Positions 52,801-64,000 of a stretch of DNA of 64,000 nucleotides are shown here, one piece after another. How positions within the stretch are numbered: the first letter of the stretch is position 1; each line of letters opens with the position of its first letter. The stretch spans positions 744,001 to 808,000 of the forward strand of contig NC_091273.1 of the NCBI RefSeq assembly GCF_042100115.1, in the 5' to 3' direction. Under the pieces are notes generated by a model that searched no databases, had not been told where the DNA came from, and saw only the letters and a list, made by a program, of their open reading frames with translations. The translations under genes and the position numbers were made by a program. This DNA comes from Alternaria dauci. Taxonomy: Eukaryota > Ascomycota > Dothideomycetes > Pleosporales > Pleosporaceae.

Positions 52801-55543
52801 CGCCAGATCCATTGCGCCTATCGCAGAGTATATCACTCAGCTATACCTTGCACCATCTGGCTCAGATCTTCCGACGAACCCGCTGATGACCTCTCTGATC
52901 ACTGGTGTCGGTCCCAGCGATATCACGTTGCTCACGACTTCGAGTGCATTGTGGATGCAGCAGACACAGACTACTCTGGCCTTCGCTGACATCCTTGTTC
53001 GGGTTGCTGTACTCTTGCACAAACCCTGGACACACTTGGAGCAGCAACTCTTCAAGGCTACGCCATTACTGGCACGACTGTACGCAACCAGCGACAAATG
53101 GAAGTCGCAGGTCGTGCTACTGTTGGAAGCTCTTGTTCGTGGTGCTGTCCGTGTCGCCGGACAAGATGACTCAACGATGACAGACGGAGACCTCAAACAG
53201 TCTGTACGGAAACAGATTGAGCAGCAAGAGCCGCCTTCACTACTCGGTCATCTCGGACCACGGACTGCGAAGAACTTCTTGAGCGTACTCTCGCAGCTTG
53301 ATGAGCCTTTGCAGATAGTGGATATTCAGACTAACGTCTGGAACCTGCTTTCGGCTGTAGTAACATGCAAACAGCAATGGTTCTCCTTGTATCTGCTCAC
53401 TGGTAGCACGCCTCGCGAGTCTATTCGCTCCAAGAAAGACGCAACTCACGATTCAAGGAATAAAGCGCTACTTACGCGAGCGCTGGACGCACTCTCGAGC
53501 ATGGCTCTACCGGATCAAGAAGGGGGTGGGCTTTCATGGCCTTTATACACCGCCATGCTCGAGTTTGTTTCATCCGCGCAAAACAATTGGTCATGGGCAA
53601 TGGGTGACCTCCGACAACGGAAAGATCTGATCCAGAAACTGCTCGCTTTCATGAAGTGGATGGCAAAGCAGCCCAAGCAACCGAAGATGAGCAGTAATAA
53701 CGAGACCCTCGGACGCTCATTCCAGAACAGGTTCGCATCGTTGGCCTGCGAAGTCATCGCCATGTACCTGCACCACTCACGGCAGGTGGGCGATATCACC
53801 GTACTCAAAGATGTTGTGCCAAGCCTGACATACTTGGAAGACACTGCTTTGGATCTACCGTCCTACAGTACTTCTCTGCATGGTTATCTTAAGCAGAACC
53901 TGGAGAAGCAATACCCTGGTGTCACGCTAGGCAACATCAAGCGAACCACACTGTACCCGGAGACCTTTGGGCGGGCGTTCTTCTACGACATCGACCTTGC
54001 CCAGCGGCTTTTGGGCTTCAACAGCAAGTGGACAGGTCCTAGAGAAGGCACCGGGTTCGCGGCTGAAGTCGAGAAGGCCAATTACAACCTTGGACTGGTT
54101 GAGTCTCAGGTTCTGCTGCTTCAAGGCTGGAAGCTGCTGGCTCTGGAGTTGAGCCAAGTCGTAGCCAAGGACGAGCGAATAGTCAAGGTACTCGTGGGCG
54201 TCATCCAGAAGTGCATGGTCGCCAACGAACAATCCAATCTCCCAGAGGCGTTGTTTGGCCAGCTCATGGTACTGCGAGCAGATCTAGCCTTTGCACTATT
54301 GAAGAAGCTGGTTGAGGCAAAGGTACGAACGAATGAGGCACGTCAACTACTCGGTCCAGTGTGGAACGCGATTCGCACCTCCACGCCCGACTTTGAAAAC
54401 GTATTTTCGACCGACGCTGTGCACTACTACCGATCCTTACTGCGGATCCTCTACCTTGCCCTCCATTTCCATCTCATCGAAGATACTGATGCTTCCGATG
54501 ACGCATCCTTCCGCTCTTCGTTCCGTGGCACTATGCCCACAAGCCACAACAAATATGCCGAGCCCATCTCAACCCAACTCCTTGAGATTCTTTCCGACAC
54601 AGTTGCAAAGGGCTTCCGCAGCCTTGCCAACCAACTCCACGCTGAACCTTCATCCGTCTCGCCATCGGACTTTGCTCTCCTCACTGCACTTCTCCAACGT
54701 ATCATTGCGATACCAGAGATGTCAAAGTGGCAACAACAGGCAGCTCTCCTCTTCGCCAACAGCAACACCGTGCGCTACGCCACCAGTCTCTTCTCGTGGG
54801 CTGACCGTCTAACAATATCGCACAACGGCATCGACGACCCCATCTACGGTGAACTCAGCGTACTGTTCCTGCTCTCCCTGTCAAGCATCCAGGCCCTCGC
54901 GGAGACCATGGCTGTCGAGGGCATACTCAGCCAACTCAATACCGCAAACATCATGAACTACTACCGTCGTGTTAACGGCATGGGTCCCTTCGACAACCCA
55001 GCACGCATGTACAGTATCTGGACCAAAGGCATCCTGCCACTCTGCCTCAACCTTTTGCTTTCAGTCGGCCCGCCCATTGCAGCGGAAATCTCATCCTTCT
55101 TGAACCAGTTCCCAGAACAGCTCGCCCGCTCGGCCCTGAGCATAAATTCAAACCCTTCGTCCCGCACCTCGGCTTCCCAGAAGATTACGCTTGCCGTCGC
55201 TTCGGAAGTGCATTCCTTGTCACTCATATCCAGTATATTGGAAAACGTGCGCAAGCAAGGTCCCAAACTGGGTATTCAGGCCAACGACGTCGCACTCCTC
55301 GACTGGGATAAGGAGAGCATCAAGGAAGATGTCGAGAGCTGGTTGAGCCGTAAGAGCGCGTTGCGTGAACGTATTGTAGCGGTCGATGAGCGCGAGTTGG
55401 AGATGCTGAGTAGCAGGAAGGGGCAGGGAGAGGATGCATTGAGCGAGCTGGAGAAGAGGGTTCTCGGTGAGCTGGAAGATGCGGGGAAGTGCTTGGGTGT
55501 GGGTAATGGGAATGGAAATGGGAATGGCAATGAGAAGAAATAG
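49851..55543 (+). CDS. NUP188: Nucleoporin Nup188
   Basis: Large alpha-solenoid scaffold protein of the nuclear pore inner ring; it binds Nic96 and Pom34-side membrane anchors and affects passage of membrane proteins. Exons are 49851..49915 and 49963..55543, 1881 residues. The first intron is only 47 bp and sits after 21 codons; I place its acceptor at 49962 because this restores the frame (QQLV then TWDIAYRALC). The N-terminus KCLKGE..., the KFETNTAPINITP and EIKEDSLWLAK segments are what I recognise as Nup188 and not Nup192. The rest is helical repeats without other domains. The C-terminus ends in a coiled coil and a short Gly-Asn repeat. Confidence 0.9.
55504..55533 (+). repeat. GGNAAY repeat at the NUP188 3' end
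   Basis: Five imperfect 6-bp units encoding a Gly-Asn repeat just before the stop codon. Likely length-variable between strains. Confidence 0.6.
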
Positions 55544-57240
55544 ATGATGTGGTGGAACTGCCAGGATGATATTTGAAAAGCGCTGGAGTTTAGGAGCGTT
55601 TTTTGGAATTAGTTGCGAGGTGCCATGTGCTTGGACGTTAGATCTCGTGGGTGTTCATGCACTTGTAATGTTACTTTTTTGACTTGTGTTTGCTTGGTGG
55701 TATGGATAGTGTTGTGTGGTTCCTTGGGTTCCTCGGATCGACGTAGCAGCAAAATCTTGCTTCCGCCTTCCTTTCATCTCGTCTCACATCAGAATCCTTT
55801 CCCAAACAGGCAATTGACAAAGGACTATAGATTGTAGCAACTTTCAACCTACCACATTCTGCCCTTCCGCCTTCTTGCGTACATTGCTAGAATCCTAATT
55901 AGGCAAGTTCCCCCTAAAAGGTGTAGATCACGGCAGCTTTTATAAGATACCTACTCAGCACGCTGTGGTCTGAAGTTGTTATGAAGTTTGTAAGTCGTTT
56001 GCTATGTCATCCTGAACAGGCAGATTCAACATTCTGCATGGGTATGGATTTTAACAACTTTGACAGCCCCCCAACCTGCCAATCCTTGTCAAATCAAAGA
56101 CGTTGGGCGGTGATGGGCCATATCTGGCTTTCAATACCCAGTATACCATTTAGGGTGAGTTCTAGTGATAAGATGAGTATCTTCTCACTGACTGGACCTC
56201 ATCGCGCATGTTGGCGACTTGCATCATGGCGCTGGGATGGCATGACGGCAAAAACACACCATGTGGCAGAGATGAGAAGGCAGCAGGACCGAAGTTGAGA
56301 GAGAGAGAGAGGTCATCTTTATACTCGGGTCCTCCCGAGGTTCACATCTTTATCACAGAAAGTCTTTTGAATACCTAGTGTCCACCAGTCCACCAAATCC
56401 AACAGACTCGACACATGGCCTTGAAACCTTTTTCCCCCCCTACTCACACCGGCTCATAAATGACTGAGAGGTAGGTGTAGCTAAAGAAACGGACGGAACC
56501 ATCGACTACCGTCATTACAAATTTTGAGAAGACAAGATAGAAGCGTGCTTCAAGCATAATTGCCATAATATGCCTGCCAATCTGTTTTTTGTAGAGGCGA
56601 TGATGGGTAGAGTCCATGCCTCCAGTAGCGACAATTTTTGGTTGTGCAACTTGAAGGTGAGCAAGGGACAACATATTTTGATCATGGTGAACCAGAGAAG
56701 CAGAAGCACCCACACATGCTGACTCGGATTAGCTGTTTTGGAGAGAGCCGCAACATCAGATATCGTATACGTGTTTTTTTTTGGAGGAAAAGTGAGCCCG
56801 TCGATACAGAGGTAGAGGAGTGACGACAGGAGCAGCTTTATATGCAGAACCAGCAGGTTGTAGCGCCGACACCTCCCTCAAAGCTGCAGTACACCACATC
56901 GTCACCATATCAAGTCAACGCGCATCTCAAAAACATCCACACCATGTCAACACGTATGATTTTTCAATGTGTTTTTATTTCTTGATATATACTGAGATAT
57001 TCAAACAAAGTGAATAACAAAAAAAGCAGGACGCCAAGTCGAACAAAAGTCCAACCAACTCCCATCGAAAAGTCCGTCTTGAAACCGCAATGCGACTTGG
57101 GTCAAACAGAAGCCGAATCTATCCCGATAACGTTGCCCGCGCTGGGTCGTTCATTACATCGATCCGACAAAAACCCAAGAAGAGGGTATACATGTTGAAG
57201 CGGAAAGAAACACTCGAAGCTCTATCGTATCAGAACGCTC
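55544..57240. other. Long intergenic region, no gene seen
   Basis: About 1.7 kb between two convergent stop codons (NUP188 and the Gas/Gel gene). A short (GA)n run is at about 56297-56312, and homopolymer T and C tracts are scattered around. ORFs on both strands have poor composition. No tRNA or transposon remnant was recognised. Confidence 0.4.
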
Positions 57241-58711
57241 TTACAAGATAAGAGCACCGCCGAAGAGCGAGGAGGCGAGGACAACGGCACCACAGACGAG
57301 GGGAGCGAAGCTGAACTCGGGGCGGACAGAAGCAGCGGCACCAGCAGAGCCGGAAGCGCTAGCACCACCGGTAGAGCTGGGGACGACACCGCCAGAAGTG
57401 ACAGCACCGTCACCAGCACCGGCGAGGTTAGTCTCGGAAGAACCAGCCTGCTGGGAGCCAGAGCCAGACAGACCAGGGCCGTCACCAGCGCCCTTCTTGA
57501 AAAGCTCGTCGGCACCAGAAGGAACAGCAGGGAGCTCGTCGCTCTTCATGGTGACATCCCAGGTCTTGGACTCATCGGGGCAAGTGGCGGGCTGACCGCT
57601 GGACTTGTAGCCACCGTCGCCAGTGGGGTTCTTGGTGGAAGAGTAAGCCTCCTTGAGGGCCTTGAAGTCGTCGCGCTCGGTAACGGAGTCACCATTGATC
57701 TCGACAAGTCCGTAGTTGGAGTCTTCCTGGGAGTACTCGTAGACGAGACCTCCAGAGTAGACGCCAGTCATGTCGGTGCTGTAGAGAGACTTGACTTCCT
57801 CGAACTTTCGGGTTCCCTTGTTGCAGCCGTATTCGGAGAGGCTGGTAGTGTTAGCTGAGAGTAATGTAGCTGACTGACAGGGGAGACTTACAAGATGGGG
57901 ATGCTGTAGTTGGCGAACTTCTCAACCTTCTGGTCCCAACCAGAGGTGGTGAAGGAAGACGGGTCGCACCAGGAGTAATCGTTGAAGCCGAAGAAGTCGC
58001 TGCGGACGGCATCGTCGCCACAGTTCATGTAGTCGGCCATCTCGTAGCGGTTGCTCTCGACGTCAGCGGCCGAGTAACCGACAGGAACCGTGCGGAGACC
58101 GCGAGCGTTCATGTAGGACTTGATGTCACGGGTGACAGCCTTGACGTAAGGAGCGCAGTTGGTGGTCTTGTCGTCGTTGATGACCTCGTTACCAGAGAAG
58201 AACAACAGTGTGTTGTCGTACTTTGCGAACATCTCGACAGTAGCGAAGATGCTCTGCAAGTAGACCTTGTTGTACGACTTCTGGGGCTCGGCGCGGTTGA
58301 GTGAGTACTTGGGGGTGTTGACGTCGAGAGCGAGGTAGATTCCAGCATCGGCGAGGAGGCTCATGCAGGCGTCGTGGTCGGCGCTGTTGTCGACAGTGTA
58401 GACGCGGACAGTGTTGATACCGAGGTCCTTGAACTTCTCAATGTCGCGCTTGCAGCCAGCCTCGTCGGCGATGGGGTCCTTTGCATCGGAAGCGCCACCA
58501 GGCTGGTAGTCAACACCGCGGATGTAGAAACGCTCGTTGCCAGCAAAGAAAGCTATACGATGGTGTTAGTAGACAGTCGTTAGCACGATCAGTGCTGTGA
58601 CATACCATTTCCCTTGACAGTGATGGGGGTGATGGCGCGCTTCTGGACAGCGGCAGTAGGAGTGGCCGCAGCAGAGGCCGCGAGAACGGCGGCAATGGCA
58701 AAGGTCTTCAT
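57241..58711 (-). CDS. GPI-anchored 1,3-beta-glucanosyltransferase (GH72, Gas/Gel)
   Basis: Cell-wall enzyme that cuts internal beta-1,3-glucan bonds and transfers the new end to another chain, elongating wall glucan. Exons are complement(57241..57841, 57892..58552, 58606..58711), 455 residues, with introns of 50 and 53 bp. A signal peptide (about 17 residues) is followed by the GH72 domain with GNAFFAGNERFYIRGVDYQ. Acid/base Glu158 is in FSGNEV; nucleophile Glu258 is in FLSEYG and is assembled across the second intron. No X8/CBM43 cysteine domain is present, so it is the Gel1/Gel2-like subtype. A Ser/Gly/Ala-rich linker and a C-terminal hydrophobic stretch provide the GPI-attachment signal. 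Codon use is strongly biased (GTC, ACC, AAG), suggesting high expression. Confidence 0.95.
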
Positions 58712-60081
58712 GATGGTCGTGTGTGCGTTGATGATAATTACGGTTGGCGTATGGACAATTGGTGTAAGCGATTGTTATGAAGCGACTGTGGAGTCGTCAA
58801 GTAAACAAGCAAAGTCTTCCGGGGAAGAATACAACTCCCGTGAAACAAGTGTGAGAAGTTGCGATTAGAAAAAGGTAGGCAGGAAGCACCTGGTTCGCGA
58901 GCTGGAGAAGAAGGAAGTTCAAGGCAAGAATGCAGGGAAAACAAGCAGGTTAAGCACTTGTTTGGGGAGGGAGGCGACGACGCGTCCAATTTCCTAGTGG
59001 ACAGCGCCCTGCCGTTGTGATTCGCTGTTTCCCGGGGTGGGGGTCGCTGGGGTCGCTCCTGCATCGCCAGGCTGGAGGCAAGCAGCGCCAACCCCTGAAC
59101 AAGCCGCACCAAGGCCACATCCAAGGAGCCGCCAATGCCCACCGGCCCACTATAAGCCTGGCTAAGGAGAATGGCTCGCCGTGGCGACCATGCTTGGACA
59201 GACTGCAGTGAAGGCCGCTCAAACACGCGTCTGCCGTCAATCATTCACTATCTTTGTCGCCCACACACTGGCGATCTGTATCAAACGGCTTGACGCATGT
59301 CTTTGCCCCCATGGTGCGCTGTCTCTGTCTCTGCTGCCGAAATGACGGCCCACGGCTAAGATTGGATTAATGACGACATGTGGGTGCCCATCGCTGCCCG
59401 CTTCCGAAACGGCGAATATGTGCCTACGGTTTTGCTGTGAAACGAGGCAGTCGGTCCGGACCTCTGCACCATCTTGACATCACGACGCTAGTTCTGCTCG
59501 ATTTTTGAAATCGTATCTCGACGAATCAGCTCCTGCCGCATCTGTGATGCTGGCGCTGGGAATGCCGTGTTTTCGTACCCGCCTAGTTCGCCATTTTATT
59601 ATTAGAGCATCAGTCAACCTCCTCACCACGACATGCAGCCATCACATGTGAGAACAGAACGACTTGCGCATGAACACGAAAGCACCACCCCCCAAGCAGT
59701 CGGACCTTGCACTGCACTGCCATTGTATCTATCGAAAATACTTGCGCCACGTCTAGTTGTTGACAGTGCTGGCGCCAGCGGGAGCTAGAAGATCATTAGT
59801 GGTTCAGCCTCAACATGTTGGGCACGCGGTCTTTGTTTTACGAGCCTTTTTGCCATCATGCCATTAGCGCTAATATCCATTTCCCTTGCCGATTCCCGTT
59901 TATACACATGCGGCGTTGCTGCGGAGGGCAGCTCCGGATCATTACTAATAATAAAGAAAAAGAACGAGAACAGAAGTTCATCCACTTCCCCATACAGATA
60001 CAGAACGATAGTCCCAGATGATGTCACACACCTCCCCTCGTCGTCGCTCATTACCATGCTCTTGCTTCCAAGGCGCTCTTT
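58712..60081. other. Intergenic, promoter of the Gas/Gel gene
   Basis: About 1.37 kb. The left part is the upstream region of a highly expressed wall gene; the right part is the 3' side of the syntaxin gene. Pyrimidine-rich on the minus strand near 58740-58900. No gene supported. Confidence 0.45.
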
Positions 60082-61306
60082 CTACTTCTTCAACCCAAAG
60101 TACAATCCAAGTACCAGCGCAATCACGCACAAGATCAGGACTACTGTCAGGAGGATCCACCACTTGAGCCTCCTCGCGCGCCTGGCCGACTTGATTCCCT
60201 CGTCGAGCTGCTTGTTTGCATTTTCCGTGTCGTCCTTGACCTGCACAGTCTGCTCCTCGGTCCGTTGGATGATGGGCTCTTGGTAGACGACCTGCTCGTT
60301 GAGCTGGGTGAAGAGGAGGGCAAGCTCGCCCATGGTCTTTTCGATGCGCTGGATGTCGTTGTGACGGGCGCGGACGGCGCCAAGAACACTCGAGGCTTGG
60401 CCGCTGCGGTTGGATTTGAGCTGATGGGCTGTTAGTCATATCCTTGAGCTGCGCGTGACCCATCGTCAACTTACAGCTTGGGTGAAGATGCCCTCGTCGC
60501 CCAGATCCGAGTTTGCAATCTCGTTGACCTCGGCATCCGTCGCATCCGGGTTGATGATGCGGTACTGGCGCCCGACAGCCTCGCGATACCGCCTCGAATA
60601 CTCTGCCTCCTCCTTTTGGAAGTCCTCGAGCTGCGTCTTGAACTGCTTCTTCAGCGCTTCAACCTGCGTCCTCTTCATCTTGTCGTTGGGGTCGCGCGCG
60701 GCATCTCGCTCCAGAAACTTGATCTCGTCCTTGATTTGCGTGTTCCTGATCTGGGTCGTCGTTACGATGCTCTCGAGTTCGGCCGTGGAGCGGTTGTCGG
60801 GCGATGACAGCATGCGCTGGTGGACGCTCGCAATGGCTTGGATGTCCGAGGTCAGCTGGCCGATGCGACCCTTTGCGCCTTCGATGCGCGCAAAGAAGTC
60901 GTCGCGGTTGAGAGGCTGCGGGCCGGGCGCCTCCATGCCGGGGTTTGCGCCGTAGACACCTCCATTGTTCATGGGCACGTCGGTGTGAGGGACGTTCTGC
61001 TGCTGCTGCTGCGTGTTGACCTGGCTCAGTGCGCCGGCTTGCGAGTATTGCGACGGCTGCGAGTAGTTTGAATCGCCATGGCGTTGGAGCGGCGCCGGAG
61101 GGTTGAGCTGTTGTTGCGGCTCGTCATACTGTTTGGTCGCGTCAGTCTTGTCAAATTCAGGCCGCGCAGTTGCGACTGCTTACTCCTCCGCCATAGGGGT
61201 TGGACGAGCCGTAGCCGGTGCCTCCATATGGGTTCGATTGACCGCCGTATCCAGCCTCGGCCTGGCCGTACGGGTTGCCGCCGTATTGATCGTAGTTGTG
61301 CGACAT
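60082..61306 (-). CDS. SSO1: Plasma-membrane syntaxin, Sso1/Sso2 type (Qa-SNARE)
   Basis: Target SNARE for exocytosis at the plasma membrane. Exons are complement(60082..60420, 60475..61128, 61184..61306), 371 residues, introns of 54 and 55 bp. The first 90 residues are low-complexity Gly/Tyr/Asn/Gln-rich with NPYGG repeats, which is longer than in yeast Sso. The three-helix Habc domain follows (about 110-240). A SNARE heptad region lies at about 275-330 with the expected Gln layer near VVYQEP. A C-terminal TM of about 22 residues (WWILLTVVLILCVIALVLGL) ends four residues before the stop, a tail anchor. No signal peptide, as expected for a tail-anchored SNARE. Confidence 0.93.
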
Positions 61307-62365
61307 GTTTGGTGTGTGCTGGGATGGACTGACAGCGTTGGGGCGATGGTTTCGGAATGCCGCAGTGGAGCTAGAGCTTAGAGAACGACCGCGGAAGCTA
61401 CGGAATCCTGCGCTGACTGACAGACGTGAGCGCGGCGACTACTCCAACAACAATTCGTCCGCGCAAGAAAAGGCTAGCGATGGGAAAATGAACAGCGGAT
61501 GCCTGTGCTTGGGGTCTGGCAATGCTCGAAAATCGATTGATTGCAGCTTGCCGCAACCTTGTTTTGATGTGGGTTGCGAGGGAAATTAAGACGAGACCCT
61601 GTTGAATCAGCCCAGCTCTGAGCCGCCAAAAGACCAACGTCACCAATGGGACAAGAACGGGCAATGCATGCGCCTTAGTCATCGCCCGCCATCACCGCGT
61701 GGCTCTAGCGTGCTTTCCCGCGAGGCGCAGCATTATCCTCTCCATCGCCTTCCTGTTGCAGACCAAGGCAGCAGAGTTTTGGGGATCCTCATTGTATGCT
61801 TTCATGCTTCCGATATTGGTGTCGTTTGCGCCATTGACCCTTGAGCATACCCGGGCATAGCACGAGGCTTCAGCGTAGCCAGCTCTCCGTCTTGTCGCCC
61901 AAGGCAATACCCCGGATGAGGCAATGTCAGATGCCACTTACCAACTCCCGCACTCACCGGATATTCAATCGCTATGACCAAGCGCAAAGTGCTAGCCGTG
62001 TGCTCAAACGCGACAATCTTGCGAGCTTGCGCCTACGACTGCGCCCGCTAGTACACTGCAATGTCAGCGCTGCGCCCACGTTGTAAGACCACCATTTGCA
62101 AGAACAAACGCTTCCGACAAGCGTCAATCGAACTAGTATGTTCGTGCGCTGTATGCAACGGTTGGAGCCTTAAGATCTACTATAAGTGATGTACTGTAGT
62201 CATAAATCGAGTGGTCAGGTAAGATCAGAGGGAACTTTGATATTGCATGCACATTTGAGCTACATTTGGTTGTAGCGACAGACAAAGCACAGGAAAACAA
62301 CAGAACAAATGAAAGAGACGATACCGATTTCAACATTGCAACCCCGATTCACCGTGCTCTCCCAC
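61307..62365. other. Intergenic between syntaxin and Argonaute genes
   Basis: About 1.06 kb containing the syntaxin promoter and the Argonaute 3' side. No supported gene; small ORFs are not coding-like. Confidence 0.45.
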
Positions 62366-64000
62366 TCACATCCAGAACATCGTGTTGTTCAACTTCGCAT
62401 GCCACGGTCCATTCGATCTCACCTCGCGCTTCGACCCATCCGATCCCACAATTTCAGTCGACGGACCAGAATGCTGCTTCTTCCACTCTCTCGCAACAGC
62501 ATTCTCCCAGTCCCTAACTTTGTCCTTCCAAATGCGGACTTTCATACTCCGAGCATCTGCACTCTCGCCCTGCACCTTATCTGGCCGTTGAGGTTCGCGA
62601 CCAACAACTTCTCGGACAGACGTGCGCCTGATGTACAACCTGGCTTGCTCGCATAGACGGTCCGCATAGTACGCAGGAGGCGCATAGCCCACAGGCAGAC
62701 AGCAACGAGCATATGTGTAGCAAAGCGCATTTGTCAAGTCCTGGATCTCTGCGGGCGTGAAGGCGATATCATTACGGAGTACGACGTAGTACGTTGGCTT
62801 AGCCGTCCCCTTCATTGGTGCGTGCGATTGCAGATAGAAGTCGAAGAAGACAGGGTGCGTGACACCAGATTCGATACATGTGCCTGGTTCGCAGTTCTTC
62901 GTGGGAACCTCGCTCCTTGGATAGAAGCGCGTGTGGTGCCGTTTGGTGACAATGACAACTGTAATACGCGGCTTTTCGATGCTCGTGATGTTCTCCTTTG
63001 CTTTGATGGTTGAAAAGGCAGTCTCTATCTCTCCGACTTCCCTGTTGAGGACTTCGACGTATTGCGAATCTCCTACTCCGTCACGGTAGTAGATTATATT
63101 GGAGGGGAGACGACCATATTTGTCGTACCATGCTCCTAGACGGTCCTCGAACATGTCTTTGGCGTCATCGATAATCTGCAGAGTTAGTTTCAAGTACGTA
63201 ATTTCTTTTGACAGCGTATGCACTTACCTCCGTGCTGCCCTTTTGATAACGCACCGATCCGGGGTATTTCGCGAAACGATCATCCACACTACCAACGATA
63301 GCAGCAATCGATGGCCCCGCGCTGCCTTTCATAGGATGAGTAACATCGCCTCCCAGAATCATGGTGTCCACAACACTTAGCCCATGCTCTTGATTGTCAA
63401 CAGCAGTGAACATCTTCTGTTTGAGGGTATCATGAAGCACAAAGCTGTGATTGATATTTCCCAACTTCAGGTTCAACTTCATAGCGACATTGGCCATATA
63501 TTGCGGAAGCCGATTGACGATCGAGCCTCCAGCCCCCCGAGAATTCTCAGAATCGTGTGCAGCTTTCGCTGCTATGCAAATCGAATGCATTCCGTGGTAC
63601 GTCTCGGCAACCCGCTTGAAATCTGCAAACACATCTGGAAGGCCTCCCCTGGTTGGGCTAAGCAAGACCGCAAGTCCAGCTTTGGATGTGGCCATGTGTT
63701 GATTGAATTCGGGTTCACAATTCTTACCTTCCTGCACCTCGAACCTTTGAACATTTATCTTGAAATCTTGAACTCTAAGTGGGGTTTCGTTTGGTCCATT
63801 TCCATAGAGCAGGAAAGCTCTGATAAGCTCCTGCACGTATCTGTGACCATACTCGGCAGTCGTGGTGCTGTTCAGTAGTCTACGCTGGAACATCTCAGGA
63901 ACTAGAAGTAGGATCTCTGTTGAAAGCCCTCGAGCAGCTGTCTCAAGAAATTTCTTACCACCAAGGTTCCACTGCACTTTGCTGTTGTTCGAGGCACTGA
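62366..64000 (-). CDS. Argonaute (QDE-2-like), C-terminal part, cut by window end
   Basis: Small-RNA-guided nuclease of the RNA-silencing pathway. Visible exons are complement(62366..63175, 63228..>64000); the 52-bp intron has an ACTAAC branch point. The upstream exon is still open at the window edge, so the N, PAZ and part of the MID domains lie outside. The PIWI domain shows GGDVTHP (first Asp), YRDGVGDSQ (third-position Asp) and GVTHPVFFDFYLQSH. The fourth catalytic residue position reads AYYAD, an Asp where animal slicers have His, giving a DEDD-type tetrad. The C-terminal end is longer and more charged than usual before a hydrophobic MFWM end. Likely functional in slicing, subject to the missing half. 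Confidence 0.92.

Noticed and set aside
55981..56298. Plus-strand ORF of 105 codons
   Set aside because: Isolated in a long intergenic region, with Met/Ser/Trp-rich chance composition and no splice or promoter support.
62760..62830. Loss of a catalytic residue in Argonaute (PTYYVVL in place of PTHYHVL)
   Set aside because: That histidine is not the catalytic one; by residue count in human AGO2 the catalytic His aligns with the Asp in AYYAD.

Overview
The window is nuclear DNA from a filamentous ascomycete. Reasons seen in the sequence: genes lie on both strands, are split by short introns (mostly 47-90 bp, GT..AG, often with a CTAAC/CTGAC-like branch point), and include a trifunctional trpC (glutaminase-IGPS-PRAI), a GH72 glucanosyltransferase, an Argonaute, Nup188 and a C-terminally extended Rsn1/Csc1-type channel. 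A Dothideomycete, probably Pleosporales, is my inference from the overall look of the proteins; no marker here proves it. No rRNA, tRNA, CRISPR array or intact transposon was seen.

Layout. 0-2.7 kb: two small unrecognised genes. 2.7-7.1 kb: a Pfa3-type palmitoyltransferase and, divergent from it, a family 25 glycosyltransferase. 7.1-12 kb: gene-poor, with degraded coding remnants (a possible ankyrin-like one and a gamma-glutamylcyclotransferase-like one) and a tiny membrane protein. 12-19.2 kb: an intact AIG2/GGCT-like protein, a serine esterase, REX3, PCC1 and a small putative mitochondrial protein. 19.6-26.9 kb: the most accessory-looking block, with two small secreted cysteine-rich proteins followed by three genes on the minus strand (P450, P450-like protein without its heme cysteine, amidase). 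27.9-46.2 kb: arrestin-like protein, kinetochore Fta4, a tubby-like protein, an Rsn1/Csc1 channel, an AT-hook protein, a Rossmann protein, NTH1, an unknown membrane protein and a BRCT protein. 46.6-55.5 kb: trpC and NUP188, divergent. 57.2-64 kb: a GPI-anchored Gas/Gel glucanosyltransferase, an Sso-type syntaxin and the 3' part of an Argonaute running off the right edge.

How genes may work together. Most are housekeeping genes unrelated to their neighbours: membrane traffic (Pfa3, syntaxin, arrestin), cell wall (Gas/Gel), nucleus (Nup188, Fta4, Nth1, Rex3, Pcc1, BRCT protein). The only group that looks functionally linked by position is the P450/P450-like/amidase trio, whose genes are co-directional and 160-216 bp apart. 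Its product is unknown and no backbone synthase is visible in the window. Exon boundaries were worked out by hand from reading frame, splice signals and protein continuity; they are predictions.
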